A DNA stretch of 64,000 bases, from contig JAJCYD010000033.1 of NCBI GenBank assembly GCA_029263125.1, positions 1 to 64,000 of the forward strand, written 5' to 3'. Positions 50,903 to 59,738 of this stretch are shown one piece after another. The notes beneath the pieces are model-generated. The model did not search any database and had not been told where the DNA came from. It was given only the letters and a program-made list of their open reading frames with translations. The DNA is from Solirubrobacteraceae bacterium. GTDB taxonomy: Bacteria; Actinomycetota; Thermoleophilia; Solirubrobacterales; Solirubrobacteraceae. The position numbers and the translations under genes were made by a program. The number at the start of each line of letters is the position of its first letter. Position 1 is the first letter of the stretch.

Positions 50903-51838
50903 ATGACCGTGCGTCTGGGCATGATCGGTTGCGGCCGGCTGGCCGAAAGCGGGTATGCGCCGGCGGTCGCTCGCGCGCACGATGTCGAGATCGTCGCCGT
51001 CGCAGACCCCGACCGTTCGCGGCGCGGGCTGCTGGCCAACAAGCTCGGGGCGTCGTCGCACGCCACGACGAGCGGTCTGCTGGCCGGCGGCCCGCTGCAC
51101 GGGGTCGTGATCTGCTGCCCGCCGACCGACCACGAAGCTGCGGCGGCGGAATGCGCGGCGGCCGGCCTGCGATCGCTCGTCGAGAAGCCGCCCGCGCCCG
51201 ACGCCGCGGGAGCGTTGCGCCTGGCCGCGCTGAGACCCGCGCCCTTCACCGGCTTCAACCGCCGCTTCGACCAGGGCGCCGAGCTCGCCGGCCGCATCCC
51301 GGTCGACGGCGAGCTGCAGCTGCGCCTCGTGCTGCACTACCGGCGCGCCTCGTGGCGCCCGCTTCAGCGCGGCGAGGACGCGCTGCTGGACCTCGGACCG
51401 CATCTCGTCGATCTCGCGCTGATGCTGACAGGGGCGACGCCGATCGCCGTCCGCGCGCATGCCACGCGCGACCGAGCGGGGGTCGCGCTCGCCACGACGC
51501 GCGGCACCGTGGAGATCGAGTGCGCGACGAACAGGCCCTATCACGAGCTCGTCGAGATCCGCGACGAACGCGGCCGGCGGGTCGCCCGCTCGACGCGCGG
51601 CGGCCATGTCCGGGGGCTGGCCAGCCGGCTGGCGCCGGGAGCCCATCCGCTCGTGCGGTCGCTGACCGCCCAGCTCGAGGCCTACGGCGCGGCTCTGCGG
51701 GGCGAGCGAGCGGGCCTGCTCGCCACGGCCGTCGAGGGCGCTGCGGCCATGTGCGTGCTCGATGCGGCGCGTCGCTCGGATGCGATCGGTGGCGATACGA
51801 CGCCCGTCGAGCCGGACTGCATCGCCCAGCTCGCGTGA
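50903..51838 (+). CDS. Gfo/Idh/MocA-family oxidoreductase
   Basis: 311 residues from ATG 50903 (GTG 50897 possible). The N-terminus (VRLGMIGCGRLAESGYAPAV) is a Rossmann fold with GxGxxx. The EKPPAPDAAGA loop holds the conserved EKP, and the barrel begins at PFTGFNRRFD. The enzyme would oxidise or reduce a sugar, probably during glycan precursor synthesis. It overlaps the phosphodiesterase-like gene as GTGA, so the two are co-translated. Confidence 0.86.
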   Translation: MTVRLGMIGCGRLAESGYAPAVARAHDVEIVAVADPDRSRRGLLANKLGASSHATTSGLLAGGPLHGVVICCPPTDHEAAAAECAAAGLRSLVEKPPAPDAAGALRLAALRPAPFTGFNRRFDQGAELAGRIPVDGELQLRLVLHYRRASWRPLQRGEDALLDLGPHLVDLALMLTGATPIAVRAHATRDRAGVALATTRGTVEIECATNRPYHELVEIRDERGRRVARSTRGGHVRGLASRLAPGAHPLVRSLTAQLEAYGAALRGERAGLLATAVEGAAAMCVLDAARRSDAIGGDTTPVEPDCIAQLA

Positions 51839-53349
51839 TCTGCGTCTTGCAGTTCGACGCGGCGAGCGTCCGCGTCCTCGAGCGCATGCTCGGCGAGGGT
51901 CGGCTTCCCACGCTTGCCGGGCTGATGCGGCGCGGTCGCCACGTCGAGCTCGCGACGCCCGCCGATCACTTCGCGGCCGGCGCCTTCCACACGCTCTACA
52001 GCGGCGTCGAGCTCGGCGACCACGGGCTCTTCTATCCCTTCCAGTGGGACGCGAGCTCCCAGCGCGCGCGGTACATGACGGCGTTTCCTGCGCCGCCGGC
52101 GATCTGGGAGCGCCTCGCTCGCGCCGGGCGGCGCACGCTGGCGATCGATCCCTACGAGAGCCGGCCGCCTCGCGACTGGCGCGGGACGTATGTCTGCGGG
52201 TGGCAGTTCGGCGACCGGGTCGTGCTGCCGCGCTGGTCGCTGCCGAGCACGGCGGGCGACGAGCTCGCCGCGCTTCACGGTGGCCACGGCGCCAATGCCA
52301 CCGAGATCTTTGGCCGGCCGCGGATCGGCGACCTGCTCGCGCTGCGCGAGACGTTGGTGGCCGCTCCCGGACGCGTCGCCGACGCCGCGGTCGGCCTGCT
52401 CGGCCGCGAGCGCTATGACCTGGCGTGGCTGACGTTCAGCGCGGCCCATCTCGCCGGCCACCAGTTCTGGGATCTCTCACAGCTCGGCGCTGAACCCGAG
52501 GGGCGCGAGCGCACGCAGCTGCAGGGCGCCCTGGCAGCGGTCTACCAGGCGGTCGATCACGCCTTCGCGCGCGTGCTGAAGGCGCTGCCCGAGGACGCCG
52601 ACGTGATCGTGACGTCCGCGGTCGGCATGGACGTCAACAGCTCGCGCGCGGACCTGCTGCCGGGCATGCTCGCGGCGGTCCTGGCGGGCGCGCCGATCCC
52701 GTCCGGCGAGTCGCGATCGGGCGCCATCTGGCGGTTGCGCGGCGCGATTCCCACGAGCGCGCGAGGGACGATCGCTCGCGCGCTGCCCGACCGCGTCGCG
52801 CTGGAGCTGACCGCCCGGCTGGAGCTGCGCGGCGTGGACTGGTCGACGACCGTCGCGTTCGCGCACCCGGCCGACAACCAGGGCTACGTGCGCCTGAACC
52901 TGCGTGGTCGCGAGCGTGACGGGATCGTCGATCCCGGCGACGCCGACGCGCTGCTGGAACGCATCGCGGCGGGGCTGTCGACGTTCTGCGATCCCGACGG
53001 CACGCCGGCCGTGGCGGGCGTGGAGCGCGTCGCATCGCATCATCCGGGTGAGCGCTGCGACCAGCTCCCGGATCTCGTCGTGCGCTGGAGCGACCGGCCG
53101 GCGACGACGCTTGCGGGCGTCATGTCGCCGGCGTTGGGCGAGGTCATCCGCAGTGGTGCGGGCAGCGGGCGCTCGGGCAACCACACGCCCGGCGATGCGT
53201 GGGCGGTCGTCGCCGGGGGAGCGTCGGCGCCGCGAGCGGCGGGCGGCGAACCGCGCCTTGCCGATGTCGCCAGCACGATCGCCGCGGTCTGCGGGGTCGA
53301 CGGCGAGGGGCTCTCGGGGCAGCCGCTGCTCGAGCCCGCAGCGGCCTAG
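51835..53349 (+). CDS. Alkaline-phosphatase-superfamily protein with altered metal ligands
   Basis: 504 residues from GTG 51835, overlapping the previous stop. The fold is that of type I phosphodiesterase/nucleotide pyrophosphatases: FDAASVRVLERMLGEGRLPT (first Asp and Ser nucleophile), HTLYSGVELGDHG, and the late RSGNHTPGDAW. The usual SDHG metal site reads TSAVGMDVNSS, and TDHxxH reads SAAHLAGHQFW, so some zinc ligands are replaced. It may be inactive or use another metal set. It converges with the GT2 gene. Confidence 0.8.
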   Translation: MICVLQFDAASVRVLERMLGEGRLPTLAGLMRRGRHVELATPADHFAAGAFHTLYSGVELGDHGLFYPFQWDASSQRARYMTAFPAPPAIWERLARAGRRTLAIDPYESRPPRDWRGTYVCGWQFGDRVVLPRWSLPSTAGDELAALHGGHGANATEIFGRPRIGDLLALRETLVAAPGRVADAAVGLLGRERYDLAWLTFSAAHLAGHQFWDLSQLGAEPEGRERTQLQGALAAVYQAVDHAFARVLKALPEDADVIVTSAVGMDVNSSRADLLPGMLAAVLAGAPIPSGESRSGAIWRLRGAIPTSARGTIARALPDRVALELTARLELRGVDWSTTVAFAHPADNQGYVRLNLRGRERDGIVDPGDADALLERIAAGLSTFCDPDGTPAVAGVERVASHHPGERCDQLPDLVVRWSDRPATTLAGVMSPALGEVIRSGAGSGRSGNHTPGDAWAVVAGGASAPRAAGGEPRLADVASTIAAVCGVDGEGLSGQPLLEPAAA

Positions 53350-54224
53350 TGGATGGCCCACGAGCGCCGTAGCTTCGCCGCTTCGGCCACGGCTCCGACG
53401 ATCACCGCGGCCTGAGCGGCGACGACAAGCGCCGCGACGGCGGGCCCGGCTCGTGCCGCATCGCGTGCGAGCCGCGAGTAGAACGTGCGCCCCGACAGCC
53501 GCCGACCGTTGCCCCCGGCGCGATAGCGCACCGCCCCGCGGCCATAGCGCGCCTGCTGGCGCAGCAGCCCGAGCAGGCCGAGACGCGGATGGTGGCGCAC
53601 CGTCGCGTCCGCCACGAAGCGCAGCGCCACCCCGGCGGCCTGCAGCCGGCTGCACCAGTCGCGGTCCTCACCGGCCGCCAGCGGATAGGACTCGTCGAAG
53701 GGCAGCGTGCGCACGACGTCGCCGTGGCAGGCGATGTTGCAGGTCGGCGCGAACCCGAGCCGGTCCGATGCCGGCCGCAACGAGGCGACCTGCAGCGCAT
53801 GGGTGATCAGCTGCGAGGCGGCCGCCGCGCGGCCGGCCGCGGGATCGGCGACGGTCGTGCCGGCCGCCGCGCCGCCCGTCGAGCACGCCGCCGCCAGGCG
53901 CTGCGCCCAGTGCGGCTCGGGCGCGCAGTCGTCGTCGGTGAAGCAGACGATCACGCTCGCCGCGGCTCGGGCGCCGAGGTTGCGCGCCGTCGCCGGGCCG
54001 CTCCCCGCGCCGGCGATCACCCGAGCCTCGACATCACCCGCGACCTGCGCGACGACAGCGGGCGCCGTCGCGGCGTCCGCCGAGCCGTCGTCGACGACGA
54101 CGATCCGCACCGCCACCGACTGCTTCGCGAGCGCGGCCAGGCAGCGCGCCAATGCGCAAGGCCGGTCGCGCGTCACGACAACGACGCAGATCGCGGCCAC
54201 GTCTCCCCGCTCGTCCACACCCAT
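53346..54224 (-). CDS. Family 2 glycosyltransferase
   Basis: 292 residues. ATG 54224 is chosen over 54236 because TATGCT (54232-54237, minus strand) lies seven bases upstream and itself overlaps the other ATG. GT-A features: ICVVVVTRDRPCALARCLAA, RIVVVDDGSADAATAP, and VIVCFTDDDCAPEPHW (DDD site), then AAGEDRDWCSRLQAAGV. One C-terminal membrane helix (about 260-283). It probably builds a surface glycan. Confidence 0.87.
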   Translation of the reverse strand: MGVDERGDVAAICVVVVTRDRPCALARCLAALAKQSVAVRIVVVDDGSADAATAPAVVAQVAGDVEARVIAGAGSGPATARNLGARAAASVIVCFTDDDCAPEPHWAQRLAAACSTGGAAAGTTVADPAAGRAAAASQLITHALQVASLRPASDRLGFAPTCNIACHGDVVRTLPFDESYPLAAGEDRDWCSRLQAAGVALRFVADATVRHHPRLGLLGLLRQQARYGRGAVRYRAGGNGRRLSGRTFYSRLARDAARAGPAVAALVVAAQAAVIVGAVAEAAKLRRSWAIH

Positions 54225-54343
54225 GGCTTCGAGCATAGGTTGGCTGCGCGCGGCGACGCGCGCTGACCGAGGGATTGACACCACGGTGGGACCCCTCCTG
54301 CGGCGCGCGCTGGGAGGGCTGCTCGGCGCCGGCTGACGGGGCG

Positions 54344-55615
54344 TCACGTCGGGCGCCTCCTCAGCGCGGCGAACGTGCCCACGATCGTGGCGGTCACCCC
54401 GGCAAGCATCGCCGCGGTGGACGCGCTGGCGCCACCATCCGGCAAGGAGAGCGCCGCGACGATCGCGAACGCGACGGCGCCGGTCGCGGCTCCCTGCAAC
54501 ACCGCCTCGGGCCGGTTTCGCAGGGCGGCGAGCTGGGTCGACAGGGCCCACAGCGGCGCGAGCGCCGCGGCGACGAGTGCGATGCGCAACGGCTGCGCGG
54601 CATCGCGGAACCCGTCGCCCAGGCCGGTGGCGAGCAGTGGCTCGGCCATCAGCGCGAGCAGCAGGCAGGCGGGAACGACGACGACCGCCGCGATCGAGGC
54701 GACCCGCCGCAGCGATGTGCCGGCCGCGTTCCGGTTGCCCTCGGCGAGCGCGCGCGCGGCGCCGGGCAGCGCGACGAGCGTCGTCTGCGCGACGGCGTAG
54801 GTGATCGCCACCGCGACGCCGGCGGCGATCGCCGCGTGCCCGGTCGCCACAGCGCCGGCGCCGAACAGCGCGCAGGCCGGCGCGGCGCCACGATGCACGG
54901 TCTGCGTGAGCGCGCCCGCGCCGGCCTGCAATCGTGCGAAGCGCAGCACGTCTGGGGGCACGTGATGCGGCGCGCCGCAGGCCTGGCCCGCGATCGCCCG
55001 CCCAGCGGTGGCGGCGCCCAGCGCAAGCGCGGCCGCCGCGCCCACCGTGATCGCGGCAAGCGCCCCGTCGAGCCCGGCGAGCGGGTAGAGCACGACCGCG
55101 GCGACGACGATCACCCCGTTCTCCAACGGGTAGCGCAGGCTCCATGCGAGCGTGCGCTGTAGCCCGAGCGCGAGTTGCGACAGCAGCGTCGCAGCGGTCC
55201 CCATGCCGGCGGCGGCGAGCACGAGCCCGATCTGCAGCGCGCTGACGCTGCCCGGCGCCAGCGCCGTCGCGACAGCCGTGATCGCGACGAGCGCGGTGAG
55301 CACCGCGGCTCGGACCGCTCCCAGCCTGCGCACGAGCGCGCGTCCGTGGGCGCGTCTGTCGTCGGCGTCCAGCGGCCCCAGCACGCGGGCGAACAGCGCG
55401 GGCCCGCCGATCCCGGTGGCGGTCGCGATGCCGGTGGCCACGGCGAGCCCGACCGCGAACGCGCCATAGTCCGCGGGCCCGAGGGTTCGCGGGACCAGCA
55501 GCACGAGCCCGGCCAGCGTGAGCGCTTCCAGGGCCTTGCCCGCGGCGCTGCCCGCCAGCGCGCGGCGCGGGAGCGCGACCGGCGTGCCGAGCGCGTTCTC
55601 CGCGTCCGCGCGCAT
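54344..55615 (-). CDS. Polysaccharide flippase-like membrane protein
   Basis: 423 residues from ATG 55615, seven bases after TATGCT (55623-55628, minus strand). About 12 membrane segments. It begins with the short basic helix then LAGSAAGKALEALTLAGLVL and LGPADYGAFAVGLAV, as in Wzx/MATE-type flippases. It is likely the exporter of the second glycan cluster. Confidence 0.84.
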   Translation of the reverse strand: MRADAENALGTPVALPRRALAGSAAGKALEALTLAGLVLLVPRTLGPADYGAFAVGLAVATGIATATGIGGPALFARVLGPLDADDRRAHGRALVRRLGAVRAAVLTALVAITAVATALAPGSVSALQIGLVLAAAGMGTAATLLSQLALGLQRTLAWSLRYPLENGVIVVAAVVLYPLAGLDGALAAITVGAAAALALGAATAGRAIAGQACGAPHHVPPDVLRFARLQAGAGALTQTVHRGAAPACALFGAGAVATGHAAIAAGVAVAITYAVAQTTLVALPGAARALAEGNRNAAGTSLRRVASIAAVVVVPACLLLALMAEPLLATGLGDGFRDAAQPLRIALVAAALAPLWALSTQLAALRNRPEAVLQGAATGAVAFAIVAALSLPDGGASASTAAMLAGVTATIVGTFAALRRRPT

Positions 55616-55713
55616 TGAGGCGAGCATACGCGGCGATGCATCATGCTTCTGTGTCCAGTTCGGCGGCGGTCGCTTCAGGACGGGGCGTGCCTCAGCCGAG
55701 CGGATTGCTGGCG

Positions 55714-56109
55714 ATGATGCTGCGACGAAAGCCCACCCCCGAGCCCGACCGCCCGATCGCCGACCGCTCGTGGTCGGCGCGCACGAACATGCACGCCCGC
55801 GACGTCGGCAAGGACCTCGCGCGCTACACCCCGCTTCCAGCCGAGACCGGACCGACGTGGGCGCCCGACGAGCTCTCGATCTGGCCCGTGGAGGGCGGCA
55901 GCTTCGGCATCGATGCCCACTACCACGGCACGACCGGCGCCCAGCGCGCCGAGCACCAGGTGCAGCGCCTGCACGAGGCCGGCCTGTTGGCCAGCGTGCG
56001 CCCCGGCACCGATGGCGGCGCGACCCTGCGCCTCGGTCCGCTGGCCCATGCGGCCGCGTGGCTGGCGATGGAGGCGTTCATCGGCAAGCCGCTGGACGCC
56101 GAGACGTAG
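55714..56109 (+). CDS. Hypothetical protein, probably cut short by a stop codon
   Basis: 131 residues from ATG 55714 (a second ATG at 55717). A basic, Pro-rich N-terminus is followed by a compact region (PTWAPDELSIWPVEGGSFGI, AHYHGTTGAQRAEHQVQRLH). After the TAG at 56107-56109, the same frame continues for 31 codons with normal coding character (ARAETAQSLHWIGRFKITSG) to a TGA at 56203. This suggests that the natural protein was about 163 residues and that the TAG is a nonsense change. No family recognised. Confidence 0.6.
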   Translation: MMLRRKPTPEPDRPIADRSWSARTNMHARDVGKDLARYTPLPAETGPTWAPDELSIWPVEGGSFGIDAHYHGTTGAQRAEHQVQRLHEAGLLASVRPGTDGGATLRLGPLAHAAAWLAMEAFIGKPLDAET

Positions 56110-56213
56110 CTCGCGCGGGCCGAGACGGCGCAGTCGCTGCACTGGATCGGGCGCTTCAAGATCACGAGCGGGACGCAGCGCTACCAACCACTAGCTGCTA
56201 GCTGACAGAGTCC

Positions 56214-56219
56214 TATAGT
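56214..56219 (+). promoter_or_regulatory. Promoter -10 of the PAP2 lipoprotein gene
   Basis: TATAGT is a near-consensus -10, 45 bases before ATG 56265. A GAGGGG ribosome site (56248-56253) follows, so this mRNA should have a leader, unlike most genes in this window. Confidence 0.5.
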
Positions 56220-56264
56220 GTTCGCCCCCGGGTTGTCGTGAAGAACTGAGGGGCGTTGCCACCG

Positions 56265-57695
56265 ATGCGACGGATTCGAGCGACGGGTCTGGTCCTGCTG
56301 GCGGCGATCGCCGCGATGTCCCTCACTGCCTGCGGAGACGGCGATGGTGCGGCGCGGGCGGACGGCGCGGAGCCCGGCGCCGGAAGCTGGGCCACCTGGG
56401 TGCTGTCCTCCGCCGACGAGATCGCGGTGGACGCGCCGCCGTCCTCGGAAAGCGCGGCATCGCGCGCCGACATCGCCGAGCTTCGACGCGCGCAGCGCAC
56501 GCGCACGCCTGCCGCGGCACGCACGGCCGCAGCGTCGGCTCGCCGCTCGCCGCTGGAGCCGTGGATGAACATCAACTTCAAGCTCGTGGCCAATCGGGCC
56601 AAGAACCCGGTCGCGGCGTCCCGTGCCTACGCGTTGCTGAGCGTCGCGATGTACGACGCGACGGTCGCGGCGTGGAAGGCGAAGTACCGCTACGACCGCC
56701 CGGCGCCGAGCGACGTCCAAGCGCTGGCCGAGGCGGGACCGGATCCGTCCTATCCCTCCGAGCACGCGGTCATCGCCGGTGCGGCATCTGGTGTCCTGGC
56801 CTACCTCTACCCCGAGTATCCGCGGGCGCGCCTGGAGGAGATGGCCCAGCGCCTCGCCGGCGAGCGGGTCACCGCGGGGCTGAACTACCCCAGCGACGTG
56901 CGGGCGGGGCTGAAGCTCGGCCGGGAGGTCAGCACGAAGGTCATCGCGTACGCCAAGCGCGACGGCTCGGACCGCAAGTGGAACGGCGATCGTCCGCACG
57001 ACAAGGGCTCCTGGCAGCCGCCGCCGGGGTCCACGGCACGGCCCGTCGCCCCGCTTGGGGGCACCTACCGCACCTGGATCATGACGTCGGGCAGGCAGTT
57101 TCGCCCGCCGCCCTTCCCGCCCTACGGCTCGCCGGAGTACCGGGCCCAGGCCCAGGCCGTCATCGACGCCAAGAAGCACCTGACGGCCGCGCAGCGCAAG
57201 GCGGCCGAGTTTTGGGCAGGCGGGCAGGGCACGCCGCTGCCGCCCGGGATCTGGAACCAGGTCAACCTCAGATATCAGCGCTCCAAGGCCGAGAGCCTGC
57301 CGCGCCAGGTGCGCGTTTTGGCCCTGCTCAACGTCGCGCAGGCAGACGCCGGCGTCGCCGGATGGGACTCGAAATACGCCTACTGGATCGCTCGGCCCGA
57401 GAACGCGATCCGTGACCTCGGCATGGACAAGACGTGGAAGCCGCTGATCGACACCCCGTTCTTTCCGTCCTACGTCTCCGGTCACGCGGTGTACTCCGGA
57501 GCCGCGGGCGACGTGATGGCCTACCTCTTCCCCGAGGACGCGACGTACTTTCGCGCCAAGGCTCAGGAAGCCGCGGACTCCCGCGTGTGGGGCGGGATCC
57601 ACTACCCGCTCGACGGCAGCGAGGGGTTGAAGGTCGGCCGCAAGATCGCCGCGCTGGTCGTCGCACGCGCCCGCACGGATGGCGCCGACAGCTGA
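56265..57695 (+). CDS. Lipoprotein with two PAP2/haloperoxidase-type domains
   Basis: 476 residues from ATG 56265. Lipobox LTAC at about residue 24. Two PAP2-like copies: near residues 155-225 (PSYPSEHAVIAG, then ERVTAGLNYPSD) and near 390-460 (FPSYVSGHAVYSG, then DSRVWGGIHYPLDG). The second has the full phosphatase pattern: KYAYWIARP, SGH and SRx5Hx3D. The first lacks it: Arg becomes ER and the key His is Asn in GLNYPSD. So only the second site should be active. It acts outside the cell membrane on phosphate esters, or as a vanadium-type haloperoxidase; sequence does not decide. Confidence 0.82.
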   Translation: MRRIRATGLVLLAAIAAMSLTACGDGDGAARADGAEPGAGSWATWVLSSADEIAVDAPPSSESAASRADIAELRRAQRTRTPAAARTAAASARRSPLEPWMNINFKLVANRAKNPVAASRAYALLSVAMYDATVAAWKAKYRYDRPAPSDVQALAEAGPDPSYPSEHAVIAGAASGVLAYLYPEYPRARLEEMAQRLAGERVTAGLNYPSDVRAGLKLGREVSTKVIAYAKRDGSDRKWNGDRPHDKGSWQPPPGSTARPVAPLGGTYRTWIMTSGRQFRPPPFPPYGSPEYRAQAQAVIDAKKHLTAAQRKAAEFWAGGQGTPLPPGIWNQVNLRYQRSKAESLPRQVRVLALLNVAQADAGVAGWDSKYAYWIARPENAIRDLGMDKTWKPLIDTPFFPSYVSGHAVYSGAAGDVMAYLFPEDATYFRAKAQEAADSRVWGGIHYPLDGSEGLKVGRKIAALVVARARTDGADS

Positions 57696-57707
57696 GGGCG
57701 CCGCCCG

Positions 57708-57721
57708 GCGCCGCGCGGCGC
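57708..57721. terminator. Small GC palindrome between convergent genes
   Basis: GCGCCGCGCGGCGC is self-complementary and lies between the stops of the PAP2 lipoprotein gene and the next minus-strand gene. It may terminate both. Confidence 0.35.
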
Positions 57722-57723
57722 GG

Positions 57724-58062
57724 TCAGTCCTCGGCGGCGCGGGGAAACAGGGCGATCAGGACGTCGGAGGACTGCACCATCAGCATCGGACCCTTCTCGG
57801 TGGTCTCCCAGTGCGCCGTCGCGAAGTCCTGGCTGGGGATGGTGAACGCCCCGAATGTCTTGTCGTCGGTGCCGACGTACCAGACGTAGTCGGTCTCCCC
57901 GGGTGGCGCGTCGTCCTTGGGCTCGGCCTTCTGCAACGCGCCGCTGAACATCGCGATCAGTGGGGCGCCGGGTCTCGTGGAGCGAACGGTGACCGTCCAG
58001 TAGGCCTTCAGGCGCCGCTGCAGCGCGGCGACCACCGCGTCATGGTCAAGGCTGGCGCTCAT
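57724..58062 (-). CDS. Small conserved-type hypothetical protein
   Basis: 112 residues from ATG 58062. Opening helix (MSASLDHDAVVAALQRRLKA) then a beta-rich body with YWTVTVRSTRPGAP, DYVWYVGTDDKTFGAFTIP and a hydrophobic C-terminal strand (LMVQSSDVLIALF). It could be a small ligand-binding or PPOX-like protein, but I do not recognise it. It shares the strand with the downstream CooC-like gene (51 bases apart). Confidence 0.5.
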   Translation of the reverse strand: MSASLDHDAVVAALQRRLKAYWTVTVRSTRPGAPLIAMFSGALQKAEPKDDAPPGETDYVWYVGTDDKTFGAFTIPSQDFATAHWETTEKGPMLMVQSSDVLIALFPRAAED

Positions 58063-58113
58063 CTCATCATTCCCATCAGGTCGCGACCGGCGGGACGGCA
58101 GAGACGGGTCTGC

Positions 58114-58854
58114 TCAAGCGGGGACTGCCATGCCGGCCAGCCGCTCGGCGAGATCGACGAGCACGCGAACGCCCGGCGCATCGCTGTCGACGTCGATCGC
58201 CGCCCGCCCGTCACGGTCGGCGATGGCGATCGCCGGTTCGTCGGGCACCACGACCATGTCGCACTCCCCGACCGCCTCGCGGATGACCTCGAGGTCCTCC
58301 GCGTCACGCACCCGGTTGGCGATGACGATCACCCGGCCGCCACGATCATCGGCCAACTCGACGGCGCGACGTGCGACGTTCAGGGACTTCGCGGTCGGCT
58401 GCGCGACGACGAGGATGACGTCGGCCTGCCCCTCCTGAAGGCGCATCACCGTGCCGATGCCGGCTTCGAGGTCACCGACGATGATCATGCCCTCTGATTC
58501 AAGCTCGTTCATCAGGCTCTCGGGAGAGACTCCGCAGCAGGAGCAGCCGGGGTTGGCGCGCTCGATGCGCGACGCGACGACGAGGCGCACGCCATCGGGT
58601 GCATCGATGCCGAAGCGCTCGACGAAGCCCTCCGTCGAACGTTCGTGCTCGGTCTCCCCGGTCTCCAGGCCCTGGCGCACGGCGACGAGCAGATCGGTCT
58701 GCTCGGGCCCGACGCCCAGCGAGACGCCCAGCATCGGGTTGGTGTCTGCGTCAAGTGCGAGCACCTTGTGCCCGGCGCGCGCGAAGGCGCGTGAGATCGT
58801 GCCAGACACGGTGGTCTTGCCGACCCCTCCTTTTCCTGCGACGACAATCTTCAT
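58114..58854 (-). CDS. CooC/MinD-like ATPase
   Basis: 246 residues from ATG 58854, six bases after TAACAT (58861-58866, minus strand). Deviant Walker A GKGGVGKTT at residues 7-15, LALDADTNPMLGVSLG switch I, and IIVGDLEAGIG. The cysteine motif GCSCCGV near residue 105 resembles the metal site of CooC, which inserts nickel into CO dehydrogenase. No CODH genes are near. It may serve a different metalloenzyme or membrane target. Confidence 0.83.
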   Translation of the reverse strand: MKIVVAGKGGVGKTTVSGTISRAFARAGHKVLALDADTNPMLGVSLGVGPEQTDLLVAVRQGLETGETEHERSTEGFVERFGIDAPDGVRLVVASRIERANPGCSCCGVSPESLMNELESEGMIIVGDLEAGIGTVMRLQEGQADVILVVAQPTAKSLNVARRAVELADDRGGRVIVIANRVRDAEDLEVIREAVGECDMVVVPDEPAIAIADRDGRAAIDVDSDAPGVRVLVDLAERLAGMAVPA

Positions 58855-58901
58855 GCCTCTATGTTAGGGCCATATACCCGATCCCACAAACGCCCCCGTC
58901 C

Positions 58902-59738
58902 TCAGGGCCTCAGCGACGCGACGGTGTAGACGATCCGTGCCGGCCTGCACCAGATGACCACGGAGCGGACCTTGCGCGGATCGACGCCGGCGGGCAGGAC
59001 GTAGTTCTGCGGTCCCGTCGTCGCCTTCAGGGCGATCAACGGTCCGAGTCGGCGCGCGCGCGTGGCCTGCTCGCTGGTCCGCGGGCGCCTGGCGGTGCTC
59101 AGCCAGACGAACAGATCGGTGTTGGCGGAGGTCGTGAAGGGCGCTAGGCGCAGCGCCCCGCGCCCGTCGGCGAGCCGGTACAGCCGGGCACGGCCGCGCC
59201 CCTCGCGCTCGACGTCATAGAAGCTGCCGCCGGCGAGCCGCTGCGTGCCCGGCGCGCGCATGGCGGCCAGGACCGGCTCGTCGATCGGGCTGTCGATCTG
59301 CTGTTCGAGCACGACGCTCCACGTGCCGCGCGCGTCGATGCGCAGACGCTGTTCTCCCGTTTGCACCCACGTGGCCTCTGCGGAAGCGGGGCAGCGTCCC
59401 GTGGTGTTCTCGGCGGCGGACTTCGGCGTGGGCTTGAGGGTCAGCGCGATGCGCCCCCGCGTACAGCGCCAGCGCGCGCGCCACTGGATCGCGCCCGCGG
59501 CGATCCAGATCGATTGGGTTCGCGGCGACGTTCCCTTGATGCGCGCGAGGTGCTGCCAGCGCGGAGCGGCTCGGGGCTTGGCCGGCGTGGTCGTCTGCTG
59601 GCTGATCTGCGCGAAGGGGTCGGGCCCGGTCCGCGCCTGATCGCCGTCGCCGCCACCGCAGCCGCCGAACGCCAGCAGACCCGCCAATGCCGTGGCGGCG
59701 GGTGCGAGCCGGCGCGCGCTGGCGCCCCGCCGGCTCAT
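58902..59738 (-). CDS. Lipoprotein with C-terminal DM13 domain
   Basis: 278 residues from ATG 59738, overlapping the stop of the DJ-1/PfpI gene. Lipobox FGGC at about residue 27 (AGLLAFGGC). The C-terminus (LFVWLSTARRP, ALKATTGPQNYVLPAGV, SVVIWCRPARIVYTVASL) matches the DM13 pattern of proteins thought to bind redox partners through a conserved Cys. It would be exposed on the membrane surface. The reading ATGA overlap shows co-translation with the next gene. Confidence 0.82.
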   Translation of the reverse strand: MSRRGASARRLAPAATALAGLLAFGGCGGGDGDQARTGPDPFAQISQQTTTPAKPRAAPRWQHLARIKGTSPRTQSIWIAAGAIQWRARWRCTRGRIALTLKPTPKSAAENTTGRCPASAEATWVQTGEQRLRIDARGTWSVVLEQQIDSPIDEPVLAAMRAPGTQRLAGGSFYDVEREGRGRARLYRLADGRGALRLAPFTTSANTDLFVWLSTARRPRTSEQATRARRLGPLIALKATTGPQNYVLPAGVDPRKVRSVVIWCRPARIVYTVASLRP

